Shown: positions 1-8,589, counted from the first letter of the stretch. The stretch: DNA of 64,000 nt from Pseudooceanicola marinus (GCF_002786295.1 NZ_PGTC01000016.1:176325-240324); one strand, 5' to 3'. Translations and numbers: made by a program. Notes: generated from the letters alone by a model not told the origin.

Positions 1-576
1 CGGCGCGGGCAGGGCGCCGGGGGCCGCTTCCTCCAGTCGGGCGGCTGCGATCCGGGCAATCGCCGGAGCGGGATTTTCCGGCCCCGGTGTCGCACCGGGG
101 GCTGACCCAAGCAGGCCGGTGCCGGGCGGCATCATCTCATCTGGCAGGGAATCGGCGGGGCAGAGCTGCGGCGTGCCGCTGCCGCTGTCGGTGACGAGTT
201 GGGCGTAGACCTGTCCACGTGGCGCGGGCAGCGTGGCCAGCACCGGGCGCGGTGCGCCCTCGCTCAGCACCTCGAAGCCGGTGACGCCGATCACGGGCAC
301 GCCCAGGCCCAGAGCCAACCCGCGCGCCAGAGCGACGGAGATGCGGATGCCGGTGAAATTGCCGGGGCCGACGCCCACGGCCAGGGCCGACAGATCGGCC
401 CAGCCGTGCCCGGCCTCGGCCAGCAGCTCTTCCAGCAGCGGCACCAGCCGTTCGGCCTGGCCGCGGGCCATCTCCTCGCGCCGGTGCACCAGGATCCGGT
501 CACCGCACAGCAAAGCGGCCGCGCAATGCGCGGCCGATGTGTCGAAGGACAGGATCAGGCTGTCGTCAGACGGCAA
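1..576 (-). CDS. tsaB: tRNA threonylcarbamoyladenosine biosynthesis protein TsaB (3' end outside window)
   Basis: The visible 192 codons encode the ASKHA-fold partner of TsaD in synthesis of N6-threonylcarbamoyladenosine at position 37 of ANN-reading tRNAs, a cytoplasmic process. The protein opens with LILSFDTSAAHCAAALL, which fits the N-terminal phosphate-binding strand of the family, and carries GVGPGNFTGIR, the TsaB form of the GPGSFTG signature. It reads without interruption to the left window edge, where it is cut. The chosen start is TTG at 576; no ATG lies at the right place, and the start overlaps the end of the upstream Nfu gene by 11 bases, so the two are probably translationally coupled. 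The family assignment is strong; the exact start is less certain. Confidence 0.9.
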   Translation of the reverse strand, partial: MPSDDSLILSFDTSAAHCAAALLCGDRILVHRREEMARGQAERLVPLLEELLAEAGHGWADLSALAVGVGPGNFTGIRISVALARGLALGLGVPVIGVTGFEVLSEGAPRPVLATLPAPRGQVYAQLVTDSGSGTPQLCPADSLPDEMMPPGTGLLGSAPGATPGPENPAPAIARIAAARLEEAAPGALPAP

Positions 577-1126
577 CGGGCCGAACCTCGGTCACCTCGG
601 GAATGTAATGCCGCAGCAGGTTCTCGATCCCCATCTTCAGGGTCAGGGTCGAGGAGGGGCAGCCGGCGCAGGCGCCCTGCATGTGCAGGTAGACGACGCC
701 GCGTTCAAAGCCGTGGAAGGTGATGTCGCCACCATCCTGGGCCACGGCGGGACGCACGCGGGTGTCCAGCAGCTCCTTGATCTGGCCGACGATCTCGCCG
801 TCGGGGCCGTCATGCTCGGCATGGGCCGTGGCCTGCGCAGCACCACCCATCACGGGCTCGCCCGACTGGTAGTGCTCCATGATGGCGCCCAGCAGGGCGG
901 GCTTCAGGTGGTCCCACTCCAGCCCGTCACGCTTGGTCACGGTGATGAAGTCGGTGCCGAAGAAGATGCCCGTCACGCCGTCGATCGAGAACAGGCGCCG
1001 CGCCAGCGGCGATTTCTCGGCCGTTTCGGCCGTGGGGAAGTCGGCGGTGCCGGCCTCCAGGACGGACTGGCCGGGCAGGAATTTCAGTGTCGCCGGGTTC
1101 GGCGTGGATTCGGTCTGGATGAACAT
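566..1126 (-). CDS. nfuA: NifU/Nfu-type iron-sulfur cluster scaffold protein
   Basis: This 186-residue protein has the two-domain Nfu layout. An N-terminal Nfu_N domain covers about residues 1-90 and begins MFIQTESTPNPATLKF, typical of mitochondrial and alphaproteobacterial Nfu proteins. A C-terminal NifU-like domain covers about residues 108-180 and holds the CAGC motif with C153 and C156, the cysteines that bridge a 4Fe-4S cluster between two subunits. It is expected to carry clusters to apo-proteins such as lipoate synthase or respiratory enzymes in the cytoplasm. It lies directly upstream of, and overlaps, tsaB. The length is normal for the family. The symbol follows the bacterial naming; the alternative name is Nfu1-like. 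Confidence 0.92.
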   Translation of the reverse strand: MFIQTESTPNPATLKFLPGQSVLEAGTADFPTAETAEKSPLARRLFSIDGVTGIFFGTDFITVTKRDGLEWDHLKPALLGAIMEHYQSGEPVMGGAAQATAHAEHDGPDGEIVGQIKELLDTRVRPAVAQDGGDITFHGFERGVVYLHMQGACAGCPSSTLTLKMGIENLLRHYIPEVTEVRPVAV

Positions 1127-1273
1127 CGGCGGACCTTTCTCTGGTTGGCTCCCGATATGCGTCTTCGGGGGCGTTCTGTCAAGAATTGGAACCGTTCTAA
1201 GGTGGCGAGCCGCGATGTGCGGCTGTGCACGGGGTGCGGGCCCTTGTCCGGGCCCCGCGCGGCGCTGCCGGGG

Positions 1274-1729
1274 TCAGGTAATGGCCTCCAGCCGGTCTTT
1301 CGACAGGTCCTCGGGCACGATGGTGATGGGCACGGGCAGGGAGCCCGCGTTGCGGCTCATCTGGGTGACCAGGGGGCCGGGGCCGCCCTTGCCGGCAGAG
1401 GCGCCGAGCACCAGCACGCCGATCTCCTCGTCTTCGCGGATCTGGGCCAGGATCTGTTCATAGGCCTCGCCCTCGCGCACGATCAGGTCGGGCTCGATCT
1501 TCTGGCGGTCGCGCATCCACTTGGCGAAGACGTTGAAATGCGCCTCGATCCGCTCGCGCGCCTCGGCCCGCATGATGTCGGCCACGCCCATCCAGTGGTT
1601 GAACTCCTCCGGGGGGATGATCGACAGGATCGCGACTCCGCCGCCAGAGTTGGCGGCGCGCATGGCGGCAAAGCGCATGGCGTTGAGGCATTCGCGGCTG
1701 TCGTCGAGGATGACCAGGAACTTGCGCAT
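1274..1729 (-). CDS. Universal stress protein family
   Basis: This 151-residue single-domain protein starts MRKFLVILDDSRECLNAM, the first strand and helix of the UspA alpha/beta fold. The segment LVLGASAGKGGPGPLVTQM near the C-terminus matches the G-x2-G-x9-G nucleotide-binding pattern, so ATP binding is plausible. The start at 1729 is preceded by AGGGG at suitable spacing; longer open frames upstream run into the RNase P RNA gene and are not credible. The cellular role cannot be read from sequence: members are induced by stress or bind nucleotides as regulators. It stands alone, between nfuA and rnpB. Confidence 0.88.
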   Translation of the reverse strand: MRKFLVILDDSRECLNAMRFAAMRAANSGGGVAILSIIPPEEFNHWMGVADIMRAEARERIEAHFNVFAKWMRDRQKIEPDLIVREGEAYEQILAQIREDEEIGVLVLGASAGKGGPGPLVTQMSRNAGSLPVPITIVPEDLSKDRLEAIT

Positions 1730-1802
1730 GAGTTTCCCCTTTTCCGACCGGATCATGACGCATGGAGGGGGCGGGGGCAATGGCCGCCTGTTGCCGGGGT
1801 GA

Positions 1803-1831
1803 TTGACCGCGCCGGGGCCGCCCGCTAAGGG
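1803..1831 (+). promoter_or_regulatory. Promoter of rnpB
   Basis: TTGACC at 1803-1808 and TAAGGG at 1826-1831 are separated by 17 bp. The first base of the RNase P RNA, set by its P1 helix, falls at about 1838, seven bases after the -10 element, which is where transcription should begin. The position supports the call more strongly than the hexamers alone. Confidence 0.7.
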
Positions 1832-1837
1832 CAGGGC

Positions 1838-2250
<413 letters not shown>

Positions 2251-2273
2251 ATCCGCCCATAGTTCGCGCAGAT

Positions 2274-2306
2274 CCTCCGATTGTCCCGTTTCGGGACTAT
2301 CGGAGG
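2274..2306 (+). other. Strong hairpin after rnpB, without a U tract
   Basis: CCTCCGATTGTCCCG at 2274-2288 pairs with 2292-2306 across a three-base TTT loop, giving 14 base pairs and one T-T mismatch. No run of T follows, so it is not a classical intrinsic terminator. It could protect or end the rnpB transcript, or act on the leader of the downstream PRC-barrel gene. Confidence 0.6.
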
Positions 2307-2446
2307 GAACCCGCCTGTCCGCTGCGCTGCGGCGCGCTGAAACCCGCCAGTGGGCGGGAGGGGCCGCGGGAACGTCGGGGCCGGCGCCACGTTGGGCTGG
2401 CAGAGATCCCCGCACCCTGCGTGGATGAGCTTGAGGAGGAGAACTC

Positions 2447-3139
2447 ATGACCTCTCTGATGCGTAGTACCAGCCGTGCAACCCTTGTCGCCCTCGCCCTG
2501 GCCGCCCCTGTCGTGGCGCCGGTGACGGCCATCGCCCAGACCAGCGACCAGAGTGTCGAGCAGCCCGCCGAAGACCCAGCCGTGCCCGAGGAAATGGCCC
2601 CCGCTGTCGAAGAGGGCGAGCCGGCCCTGATGCCCGACAGCGAGACCGCTGAAGGCGGTGACATGTCAGCTGATCCGATGGCCTCGGATCCGATGGCCGC
2701 TGACCCGATGGAAGGCGAGGCCAGCGACATGGCCGAGGCCGAGGAGCCCGCCAAGCCGGTCGATGGCCAGATCACCATGCAGGACCAGGACACCATCCTT
2801 GCCGATGACCTGCTGGGCGCCGCCGTCTACAACGGCGCCGATGAGAAGGTCGGCGACATCAACGACCTGATCATCTCCCTCGGCGGTGAGGTCGAGGGCG
2901 TCGTGATCGGCGTCGGCGGCTTCCTCGGGATGGGCCAAAAGGACGTGGCCGTGGAGATGGCCAGCCTGGATGTGGTGCGTGACGACGCAGGTTCCCCGCG
3001 CCTGGTGACCAACGCCACCAAGGCCGACCTGGAATCGGCGCCCGAATTCGTCACCGCCGAGGAGCAGGCCCGCGAGGCCGACGCCCTCCGGATGGAGGAG
3101 GAAACGACCACTGGCGGCAGCGAAGCGCCCATCGAGTGA
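2447..3139 (+). CDS. Exported PRC-barrel domain protein
   Basis: This 230-residue protein has a signal peptide ending about A30 in the motif TAIAQ, so it should act in the periplasm or envelope. Residues 31-105 are an acidic low-complexity linker that includes the repeated unit DPMAxDP around residues 76-88. A PRC-barrel domain follows at about 115-195, with VYNGADEKVGDINDLIIS at its start. PRC-barrel domains occur in RNA processing, photosynthetic and envelope proteins; no enzymatic role is implied. GAGGAGGA at 2430-2438 supports the start, and a terminator with a UUCG loop at 3177-3199 closes the unit. The exact function is unknown. Confidence 0.85.
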   Translation: MTSLMRSTSRATLVALALAAPVVAPVTAIAQTSDQSVEQPAEDPAVPEEMAPAVEEGEPALMPDSETAEGGDMSADPMASDPMAADPMEGEASDMAEAEEPAKPVDGQITMQDQDTILADDLLGAAVYNGADEKVGDINDLIISLGGEVEGVVIGVGGFLGMGQKDVAVEMASLDVVRDDAGSPRLVTNATKADLESAPEFVTAEEQAREADALRMEEETTTGGSEAPIE

Positions 3140-3176
3140 TCGCGTTTCGGCCTATTCCTCCCCGGTCGGAGCAATA

Positions 3177-3199
3177 GGGGGCCTTCGGGCCCCCTTTTT
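3177..3199 (+). terminator. Intrinsic terminator of the PRC-barrel gene
   Basis: GGGGGCC at 3177-3183 pairs with GGCCCCC at 3188-3194 around a TTCG tetraloop, followed by five T. Confidence 0.9.
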
Positions 3200-3254
3200 C
3201 GTGCCGTGTCGGTCCACAAAGTCGACGATTTCCGCTTTTTCCCCAGATCCCCGG

Positions 3255-3282
3255 TTGACTCGTGACCGAGTCCCGGTAAAAG
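3255..3282 (+). promoter_or_regulatory. Promoter of rpmG
   Basis: TTGACT at 3255-3260 and TAAAAG at 3277-3282 are separated by 16 bp, just after the upstream terminator and about 58 bp ahead of rpmG. Confidence 0.6.
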
Positions 3283-3340
3283 GCGGGCTTCAAGAGATTT
3301 CGCGGGCGGCCCGGAGTGCGCCTGCTGTAGGAGAAGCACA

Positions 3341-3508
3341 ATGGCGAAGCCGACGACCATCAAGATCCGTCTGAACTCGACCGCGGGCACGGGCCATTTC
3401 TACGTGACCAAGAAAAACGCGCGTACCATGACCGAAAAGATGACCGTACGAAAGTACGATCCGGTGGTGCGGAAGCATGTCGAGTACAAGGAAGGCAAGA
3501 TCAAGTAA
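3341..3508 (+). CDS. rpmG: 50S ribosomal protein L33
   Basis: This 55-residue protein of the large ribosomal subunit begins [20 protein letters not shown] and ends in the usual basic tail KEGKIK. It is the zinc-independent form, with no CxxC pairs. The length is exactly that of proteobacterial L33. It has its own promoter and terminator and so is a single-gene unit. TAGGAGAAG lies before the ATG. It is too short to stand out by length, but the sequence is unmistakable. Confidence 0.97.
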   Translation: MAKPTTIKIRLNSTAGTGHFYVTKKNARTMTEKMTVRKYDPVVRKHVEYKEGKIK

Positions 3509-3535
3509 GATCTGAACACCTTGAAGACCATGCAA

Positions 3536-3562
3536 AGCCGCGCCGCAGAGCGCGGCTTTTTG
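3536..3562 (+). terminator. Intrinsic terminator of rpmG
   Basis: AGCCGCG at 3536-3542 pairs with CGCGGCT at 3551-3557, followed by a T-rich tail. Confidence 0.85.
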
Positions 3563-3643
3563 CTTTTGGGCCGCGCCCTGTCTCCCCCCCCCACACCCGA
3601 CAGGCCCCGGTAACCGCCGGGGTGAGAGACAAGGACCGCCCCG

Positions 3644-4354
3644 ATGCCCCTTTCTTCCGGCGAAGACACGCCCCCCGACCATTCCGACGAGCCCTTGCAT
3701 GAGGGCGAGCTGGCGGAACTGCTGACCGCACGCGCCGCGCCTGCGGCCCCTGCTCAGCCCGCCCTACGCCCGAGCCTCGACACCGATCGGGGCGCCCTTG
3801 CGGCGGTCCTGTCCGCCGCCCCGCGCAAGCTGGCGCCGGTGATCCTGCCGGACGACCTGATGATGCGTCCCGGACTGCCCGCGGATACCGAGGCGCTGAA
3901 CCGGATGCTGGCACGCTCCTACCGGGCGCTGCTAGCCCCAGACTACCCGGCCGAGCTGCTGCGCGAGGCGCTGCCCTTCGTAAAGCGGCCGCGCCCCGGC
4001 CTGCTGACCTGCGGCACCTATTTCCTGGCGCTGGATCCGGCGGATGACCGGGTGCTGGCGGCGGGTGGCTGGACCGATACCTCGCCCTGGGGTGCGGCCG
4101 GTCGGCCCGGTGAGGGGCACGTGCGCCATGTCGCCACCGATCCCGATGTCGCCCGCCAGGGGCTCGGACGGCAGATCATGGGGCAGGTCATCCGCTCTGC
4201 GACCGCCGCGGGGGTGGAGCTGCTGCATTGCCAGGCGACGCTGACCGCCGTGCCCTTCTATGAAAGCCTGGGCTTCGAGGCGCGCGGGGAGATCGACCTG
4301 CGGCTGCCCAACGGGCTGTTGTTCCCGGCGGTGCAGATGCGTTGGCGGGCCTGA
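3644..4354 (+). CDS. GNAT-family N-acetyltransferase
   Basis: The 236-residue protein has a poorly conserved, Ala/Pro-rich N-terminal extension (about residues 1-70) and a GNAT domain from about residue 73. The acetyl-CoA pyrophosphate-binding motif A is seen as HVRHVATDPDVARQGLGRQI at residues 159-178, with the diagnostic RQGLGR. The motif B region LHCQATLTAVPFYESLGF follows. It should transfer an acetyl group from acetyl-CoA to an amine, but the substrate cannot be deduced. AAGGA ahead of 3644 favours the long form; a shorter start at the MMRPG segment near residue 73 is possible. Confidence 0.85.
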   Translation: MPLSSGEDTPPDHSDEPLHEGELAELLTARAAPAAPAQPALRPSLDTDRGALAAVLSAAPRKLAPVILPDDLMMRPGLPADTEALNRMLARSYRALLAPDYPAELLREALPFVKRPRPGLLTCGTYFLALDPADDRVLAAGGWTDTSPWGAAGRPGEGHVRHVATDPDVARQGLGRQIMGQVIRSATAAGVELLHCQATLTAVPFYESLGFEARGEIDLRLPNGLLFPAVQMRWRA

Positions 4355-4385
4355 GGCGCGCGGCAATGGCGCCGATACTCAGGCA

Positions 4386-4417
4386 AAGAAAAAGGCCGGT
4401 CCCTCGGGGCCGGCCTT
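4386..4417 (-). terminator. Intrinsic terminator of the Bax-inhibitor-1 gene
   Basis: Read on the minus strand, AAGGCCGG (4417-4410) pairs with CCGGCCTT (4399-4392) and is followed by a T-rich run. Between convergent genes it may also slow transcription from the plus side, where the tail is weaker. Confidence 0.85.
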
Positions 4418-4445
4418 CGTCGTTGTTTTCAGATCCTTGCGCAGA

Positions 4446-5183
4446 TCACTCGCGGTTGCCGAGGAACTGCAGCAGGAACATGAACAGGTTGATGAAGTCC
4501 AGGTAGAGCTGCAGGGCGCCCATGATCGCGGACTTGCCCAGCCACTCCTGGTCCATCGAATGGGCGTGCTGCAGGTAGGTGGTCTTGATGTTCTGCGTGT
4601 CGTAGGCGGTCAGGCCTGCGAAGATCAGGACACCGATCGCGGAGATCGCGAAGTGCAGCGCGGGGGAGCCCAGGAAGATGTTGATGATCGAGGCCACGAC
4701 CAGGCCGATCACACCCATCATCAGGAAGGCACCCCAACCGGAGATGTCACGCTTCGTGGTGTAGCCGTAGAGGGACAGGCCGGCGAAGGCGATCGAGGTC
4801 ACCAGGAAGACCTGGGCGATCGAGATGCCGGTGAAGGCCACGAAGATCCACGACAGGGACAGGCCCATCACCGCCGAGAAGACATAGAAGAACGTCTGCG
4901 CACCGGCAGCCGACAGTCGGTTGATCATGGCGCCGAAGCCGAAGACCATCAGCAGCGGAGCGAACATGATGATCCAGCCCAGGATATTGGGCTGCAGCGT
5001 CTGCGGGTCGCGGAAGATGCCGAGCAGCTCGGGCGAGGAGCCGACGGCCCAGGCCACGAGGAAGGTCAGCAGCGTGCCCACGGACATGGTTCCGTAGACT
5101 TTGTTCATGTGGGCGCGGAGCCCTTCGTCGATGGCGGCGGACCGGCTACCTGCCGTTGCCTGCATCGTTCTGTAGTCAGCCAT
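4446..5183 (-). CDS. Bax inhibitor-1/YccA family membrane protein
   Basis: The 245-residue protein has seven hydrophobic segments after a short hydrophilic N-terminus. The family pattern is visible in the conserved acidic C-terminal loops, LTAYDTQNIKTTYLQ, and in the closing LYLDFINLFMFLLQFLGNRE. Family members are inner-membrane proteins; some conduct calcium or protons and some modulate the FtsH protease. Nothing local points to a particular partner. It is transcribed alone on the minus strand and has a good terminator. The start at 5183 gives MADYRTMQATAG, usual for rhodobacterial homologues. Confidence 0.93.
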   Translation of the reverse strand: MADYRTMQATAGSRSAAIDEGLRAHMNKVYGTMSVGTLLTFLVAWAVGSSPELLGIFRDPQTLQPNILGWIIMFAPLLMVFGFGAMINRLSAAGAQTFFYVFSAVMGLSLSWIFVAFTGISIAQVFLVTSIAFAGLSLYGYTTKRDISGWGAFLMMGVIGLVVASIINIFLGSPALHFAISAIGVLIFAGLTAYDTQNIKTTYLQHAHSMDQEWLGKSAIMGALQLYLDFINLFMFLLQFLGNRE

Positions 5184-5565
5184 TCTTGCCTCCGATCAAA
5201 CAGCAAAGCCCATGGGGGCGGATGTCGTGTCCAATATCGGGAAGGTGGCCCCCGTTTTCAAGATTTTCAGCTCGCAAATCGCGCCGGTGAAGGCCTTTTT
5301 GCCGGGCTTTCAACGCCCCTGTGCTCGGGCGGAGTGCCCCGAGCCTTGAACATAAGGCTATGCGGCCCGGAAGGGGTTTGAAAAATCAGAAGAAAAAACC
5401 CGCAGGCCGAGGTCACCCATCGGGGGAACCGGGCGCTGCGGGTCAGTCACGGACCGTCGGGAACGGTCACGGGGAGATAGGGGCCGCGCCGCCCGCAGGG
5501 GCAGGACGGGCGCGGCAGGGCGTGGCGGGCACTGGGGGGCTGTGCGCGTCACCGCCGGGATGGGA
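5184..5565. other. Gene-free interval with one minus-strand terminator
   Basis: This 382-bp gap lies upstream of the Bax-inhibitor gene and downstream of the DUF1127 gene. It must hold the Bax-inhibitor promoter and contains the minus-strand terminator at 5393-5443. No convincing coding frame was found. Confidence 0.6.
5393..5443 (-). terminator. Probable terminator of the DUF1127 gene
   Basis: On the minus strand ACCCGCAG (5443-5436) pairs with CTGCGGGT (5405-5398), enclosing a 30-base loop region, and a run of six T follows. The loop is long, so confidence is moderate. Confidence 0.55.
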
Positions 5566-5781
5566 TCAGAACGGGCGCACCGGGGTGTCCCAGATCGGGC
5601 GGGCGGATTCGAGGCGCGCCTGGTCGGGGGTGATGCCGATGTCCTTCAGCAGGGCCGCGTCGAGATTGCGCAGGGCGCGGCGTTCGCGGTGAATGCCCAG
5701 CATGGTCATCAGGCGGGCGAAAGGCGCGCGGGACGCGCGCGGGGTGCAGGCGACGTCGGACGTCAGGCTTTGGGTGCTCAT
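5566..5781 (-). CDS. DUF1127 domain protein
   Basis: This small protein of 71 residues carries a C-terminal DUF1127 segment, seen as RRALRNLDAALLKDIGITP followed by DQARLES. The motif ends in the usual aromatic and charged tail. Short arginine-rich DUF1127 proteins in other alphaproteobacteria affect RNA turnover and phosphate or carbon metabolism, but a role here is inference only. It faces a LysR regulator across a 126-bp AT-richer gap, so that regulator is a candidate controller. The start at 5781 is preceded by AAAGGTAAG on the minus strand. Confidence 0.88.
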   Translation of the reverse strand: MSTQSLTSDVACTPRASRAPFARLMTMLGIHRERRALRNLDAALLKDIGITPDQARLESARPIWDTPVRPF

Positions 5782-5907
5782 CGGTCTTACCTTTCAAAAA
5801 TTGATGAGTGAGCGAGGGCTTCATGATTTCTGTTGATGTATATGCGCCCGTATGATCAATATTGAAAATGAATGTTTCTGACGGATCACATCACGAGGGG
5901 TGATGAT

Positions 5908-6870
5908 ATGCGAAATCTCGACATGACATCGCTGCGCAGCTTCGTTGCCGTGGCGGACCACGGTGGCGTGACCAAGGCGGCCGGCATCCTCAACTTCACC
6001 CAGAGCGCGGTGTCGATGCAGTTGAAGCGGCTGGAGGAAATGCTGGGTATCGCCCTACTGGACCGGTCGAACCGGCGCATCGCGCTGACGCCTGCGGGCG
6101 AACAACTGCTGGGCTATGCGCGTCGCATCATCGACATGAATGATGAGGCGCTGACCCGGCTGACCTGCAAGAGCTACGAGGGCGAGATCGTCCTGGGCGT
6201 GCCCCATGACATCGTCTACCCGGTGGTGCCGACGGTGCTGCAGCAGTTCGCGCAGGAGTTCCCGCGCATGAAGGTGCAGCTGGTCTCGGCCTATACCCGC
6301 AGCCTGAAGGAAAGCTTCGACCGGGGTGAGACGGATATCATCCTGACCACGGAGGCGGAGCCTGACAATCGCGGCGAGATCCTGGATGAACGCCCCCTGG
6401 CCTGGATCGGGGCCCCGGGCGGACAGGCCTGGCGGCAGCGCCCGCTGCGCTTTGCCTCGGGGCGCAATTGCCTGTTCCGGCCGCTGGTGATCCGCACCAT
6501 GGAAGAGAACAGCGTCGACTGGGAAAACGCCGTGGATACCTCCAGTGACCGCACGGTCGAGGCGACGGTCAGCGCCGACCTGGCCGTTTCGGCGATGATC
6601 GCCGGGACCGAGCCGCCGCAGCTGGCCGTGGTGGATCATGGCGGGGACCTGCCCGAACTGGGCACCCAGAAGATCTGCATGTACCGCCAGGATCGCGGCG
6701 CCGGCCAGGTGATGGAGCGCATGGCGGAGATGCTGCGCCTGGGCTTCAGCTGCAGTTCCGGCGGCTACAAGTCTGCCGCGCAACGCGAGGCGGAACAGGG
6801 CGGCGCCAGCGGCCTGGGCCGCTACGCCTGGCAGCAGGAACTGAGCCGGACCCGTCGCGCCTCTGTCTGA
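5908..6870 (+). CDS. LysR-family transcriptional regulator
   Basis: The 320-residue protein has an N-terminal winged helix-turn-helix at about residues 5-64 (LRSFVAVADHGGVTKAAGIL, then QSAVSMQLKRLEEMLGIALL), followed by a ligand-binding domain with the usual EGEIVLGVPHDIV beginning. The C-terminal part most resembles LrhA/HexA-type regulators, though that is a weak match. The start at 5908 is chosen because GAGGGG lies seven bases before it; an in-frame ATG at 5872 lacks a ribosome site. It is divergent from the DUF1127 gene, a layout in which a LysR protein often controls its neighbour and itself. The effector is unknown. Confidence 0.9.
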   Translation: MRNLDMTSLRSFVAVADHGGVTKAAGILNFTQSAVSMQLKRLEEMLGIALLDRSNRRIALTPAGEQLLGYARRIIDMNDEALTRLTCKSYEGEIVLGVPHDIVYPVVPTVLQQFAQEFPRMKVQLVSAYTRSLKESFDRGETDIILTTEAEPDNRGEILDERPLAWIGAPGGQAWRQRPLRFASGRNCLFRPLVIRTMEENSVDWENAVDTSSDRTVEATVSADLAVSAMIAGTEPPQLAVVDHGGDLPELGTQKICMYRQDRGAGQVMERMAEMLRLGFSCSSGGYKSAAQREAEQGGASGLGRYAWQQELSRTRRASV

Positions 6871-6925
6871 TGGCACCGCCGCAGCAGGGAGGCCCGTGCC
6901 GGGCGCCCCTGCCGACTGACTTGGC

Positions 6926-7882
6926 TCAGGGCTGGATGATGACCTTGCCCGACGCGGCGCGGTCGCGCAGCAGGTCCAGCCCTTCCATCGCCTGCTCCAG
7001 CGGCAGGCGGTGGCTGATGTGGGGGTGGATGCGCCCCTGGGCATGCCAGTCCAGCAGCGTGGCCAGCGATCGGGTCAGCACCTCGGGGCGGAACTTGAAA
7101 TAGGCGCCCCAGTAGAAGCCGATCAGGTCGATGTTCTTCACCAGCATGTGGTTGGGCTTGATCGCCGGCGTGCTGCCCGAGGCAAAGCCGATCAGCAGAT
7201 AGCGCGCCTCCGGATTGCAGGCGCGGAACGCCGCCTCGCCCAGGGCGCCGCCCACAGGGTCATAGACCACGTCAGCCCCGCCAAGCGCCTTCACCTCGGC
7301 GCGCAGGTCGGCCGTTTCGCTGTCCAGGTAGATGTCGGCCCCGGCGCTGCGCGCGATCTCCTCCTTGTCGGCACCTCGGGCCACGGCGATGACCCGGGCG
7401 CCCATCAACTTGCCCAGTTCTACCGCCGTCAGCCCGACCCCGCCGGTGGCCCCCAGCACCAGAAGCGTCTCGCCCGGGCGCAGGCGCGCGCGGTGGTCAA
7501 GCGCCAGGTGGGAGGTGCCGTAGGCGATCTGAAGGGCCGCCGCCGAATCGTAATCCATCCCCTCGGGCAGGGTCACGGCGCGATCGGCAGATACGATGGC
7601 GTAATCGGCGAGACCTCCCTGCCCAGGGAAGGCTGCGACTCGCGTGTCGGTTGCAATGTCAACGCCGTCGCCCACGGCCCGGACAAGGCCCGAAATTTCC
7701 ATGCCGAGTGTAAATGGGTGAGTCGGCGTTTCCTGGTATTGGCCCCGGATCATGAGCAAATCGGCGAAGTTCAAACCGCAGGCTCGGACCTCGACCAGCA
7801 GTTCTCCCGGACCCGGGGTGTCTGCGTCCAAATGTTCCAACTGGGGTTGACTGTCAGCACCCCGACACCGCCACGCGCGCAT
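6926..7882 (-). CDS. Zinc-independent NADPH:quinone oxidoreductase (MDR family)
   Basis: The 318-residue protein is a medium-chain dehydrogenase/reductase. A GroES-like N-terminal domain contains VRACGLNFADLLMIRGQYQ, the quinone-reductase form in which zinc ligands are missing. The Rossmann domain carries the coenzyme motif GATGGVG at residues 144-150. It should reduce quinones or enones with NADPH in the cytoplasm; an acyl-CoA or crotonyl-type substrate cannot be excluded. The gene is monocistronic and diverges from the XRE regulator upstream. Length is normal for the quinone oxidoreductase subgroup. Confidence 0.88.
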   Translation of the reverse strand: MRAWRCRGADSQPQLEHLDADTPGPGELLVEVRACGLNFADLLMIRGQYQETPTHPFTLGMEISGLVRAVGDGVDIATDTRVAAFPGQGGLADYAIVSADRAVTLPEGMDYDSAAALQIAYGTSHLALDHRARLRPGETLLVLGATGGVGLTAVELGKLMGARVIAVARGADKEEIARSAGADIYLDSETADLRAEVKALGGADVVYDPVGGALGEAAFRACNPEARYLLIGFASGSTPAIKPNHMLVKNIDLIGFYWGAYFKFRPEVLTRSLATLLDWHAQGRIHPHISHRLPLEQAMEGLDLLRDRAASGKVIIQP

Positions 7883-8208
7883 TTGCCTCTCCTATTGTTG
7901 TTTGATTTCGGGAGGATAGTTTGCTTAGAAACGATCTTCTCCCGGGCCCTCCTCGTTGCAATTCTTGCTGCAATGCGGCGGTTCCTGCAAGTTTAGGAAA
8001 TCAGGACGCTTGATGCACATCTGCCAATTGAGTTAACTATTTCGTCAGTCTGCTCTTTCGGGTGGAGACAAGTTGCGTAAAAGTTGAAAACTGTTACGAT
8101 CCTCTCACGCTGTAGGGATGTGCGGCGTGTCAAAAACGAAAACCAAAGCTCGGCTTGGCGGCTCTCGTACTTCGCGAGGGGCGACGTCGGGTATGACAGG
8201 AGCCGCGA
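7883..8208. other. Divergent intergenic region
   Basis: This 326-bp gap separates the divergent quinone oxidoreductase and XRE regulator genes and is AT-richer than its surroundings. It should contain both promoters. No credible coding frame or structured RNA was recognised. Confidence 0.5.
8073..8100 (+). promoter_or_regulatory. Possible promoter of the XRE regulator
   Basis: TTGCGT at 8073-8078 and TACGAT at 8095-8100 are 16 bp apart and would give a leader of about 100 nt. The match is only moderate. Confidence 0.35.
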
Positions 8209-8589
8209 ATGACTCATCCGGTCGATGTGCACGTGGGAAAACGGATCCGGCATCGCCGCTGGCTGGTCGGAATGACCCAGCAGCAGCTTGCCGAACGCGT
8301 TGGCATTAAGTTTCAGCAGATCCAGAAATACGAAACCGGCGCGAACCGCGTCAGCGCTTCCCGGCTTTGGGATATCGCCGACTCGCTGGACGTTCCCGTC
8401 AGCTTCTTCTTCGAAGGTATCGAAGGTGAGGCGGCAGAGGGCGAAGCCGCAGTCGCACCGACCGCCGTGCCGGCCGATGTGATGGGCGACAAGGAAGCGC
8501 TGGACCTGATCCGGTCCTACTACGCGATTCCCGAGAACCAGCGCCGCCGCCTGTTCGAACTGGCCCGCGTGCTGAGTGACGTCGCCTGA
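8209..8589 (+). CDS. XRE-family helix-turn-helix regulator
   Basis: The 126-residue protein has a Cro/CI-type helix-turn-helix at about residues 9-65, with MTQQQLAERVGIKFQQIQKY as the two recognition helices. A linker rich in Ala and Glu follows, and the C-terminal segment from about residue 93 (KEALDLIRSYYAIPENQRRR) is a helical conserved tail. This build is common in Rhodobacterales and is not tied to a prophage or toxin pair: no toxin-like gene is adjacent. Target genes are unknown. The start chosen gives MTHPVDVHVGKRI, with CAGGAG 14 bases upstream. Confidence 0.88.
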   Translation: MTHPVDVHVGKRIRHRRWLVGMTQQQLAERVGIKFQQIQKYETGANRVSASRLWDIADSLDVPVSFFFEGIEGEAAEGEAAVAPTAVPADVMGDKEALDLIRSYYAIPENQRRRLFELARVLSDVA

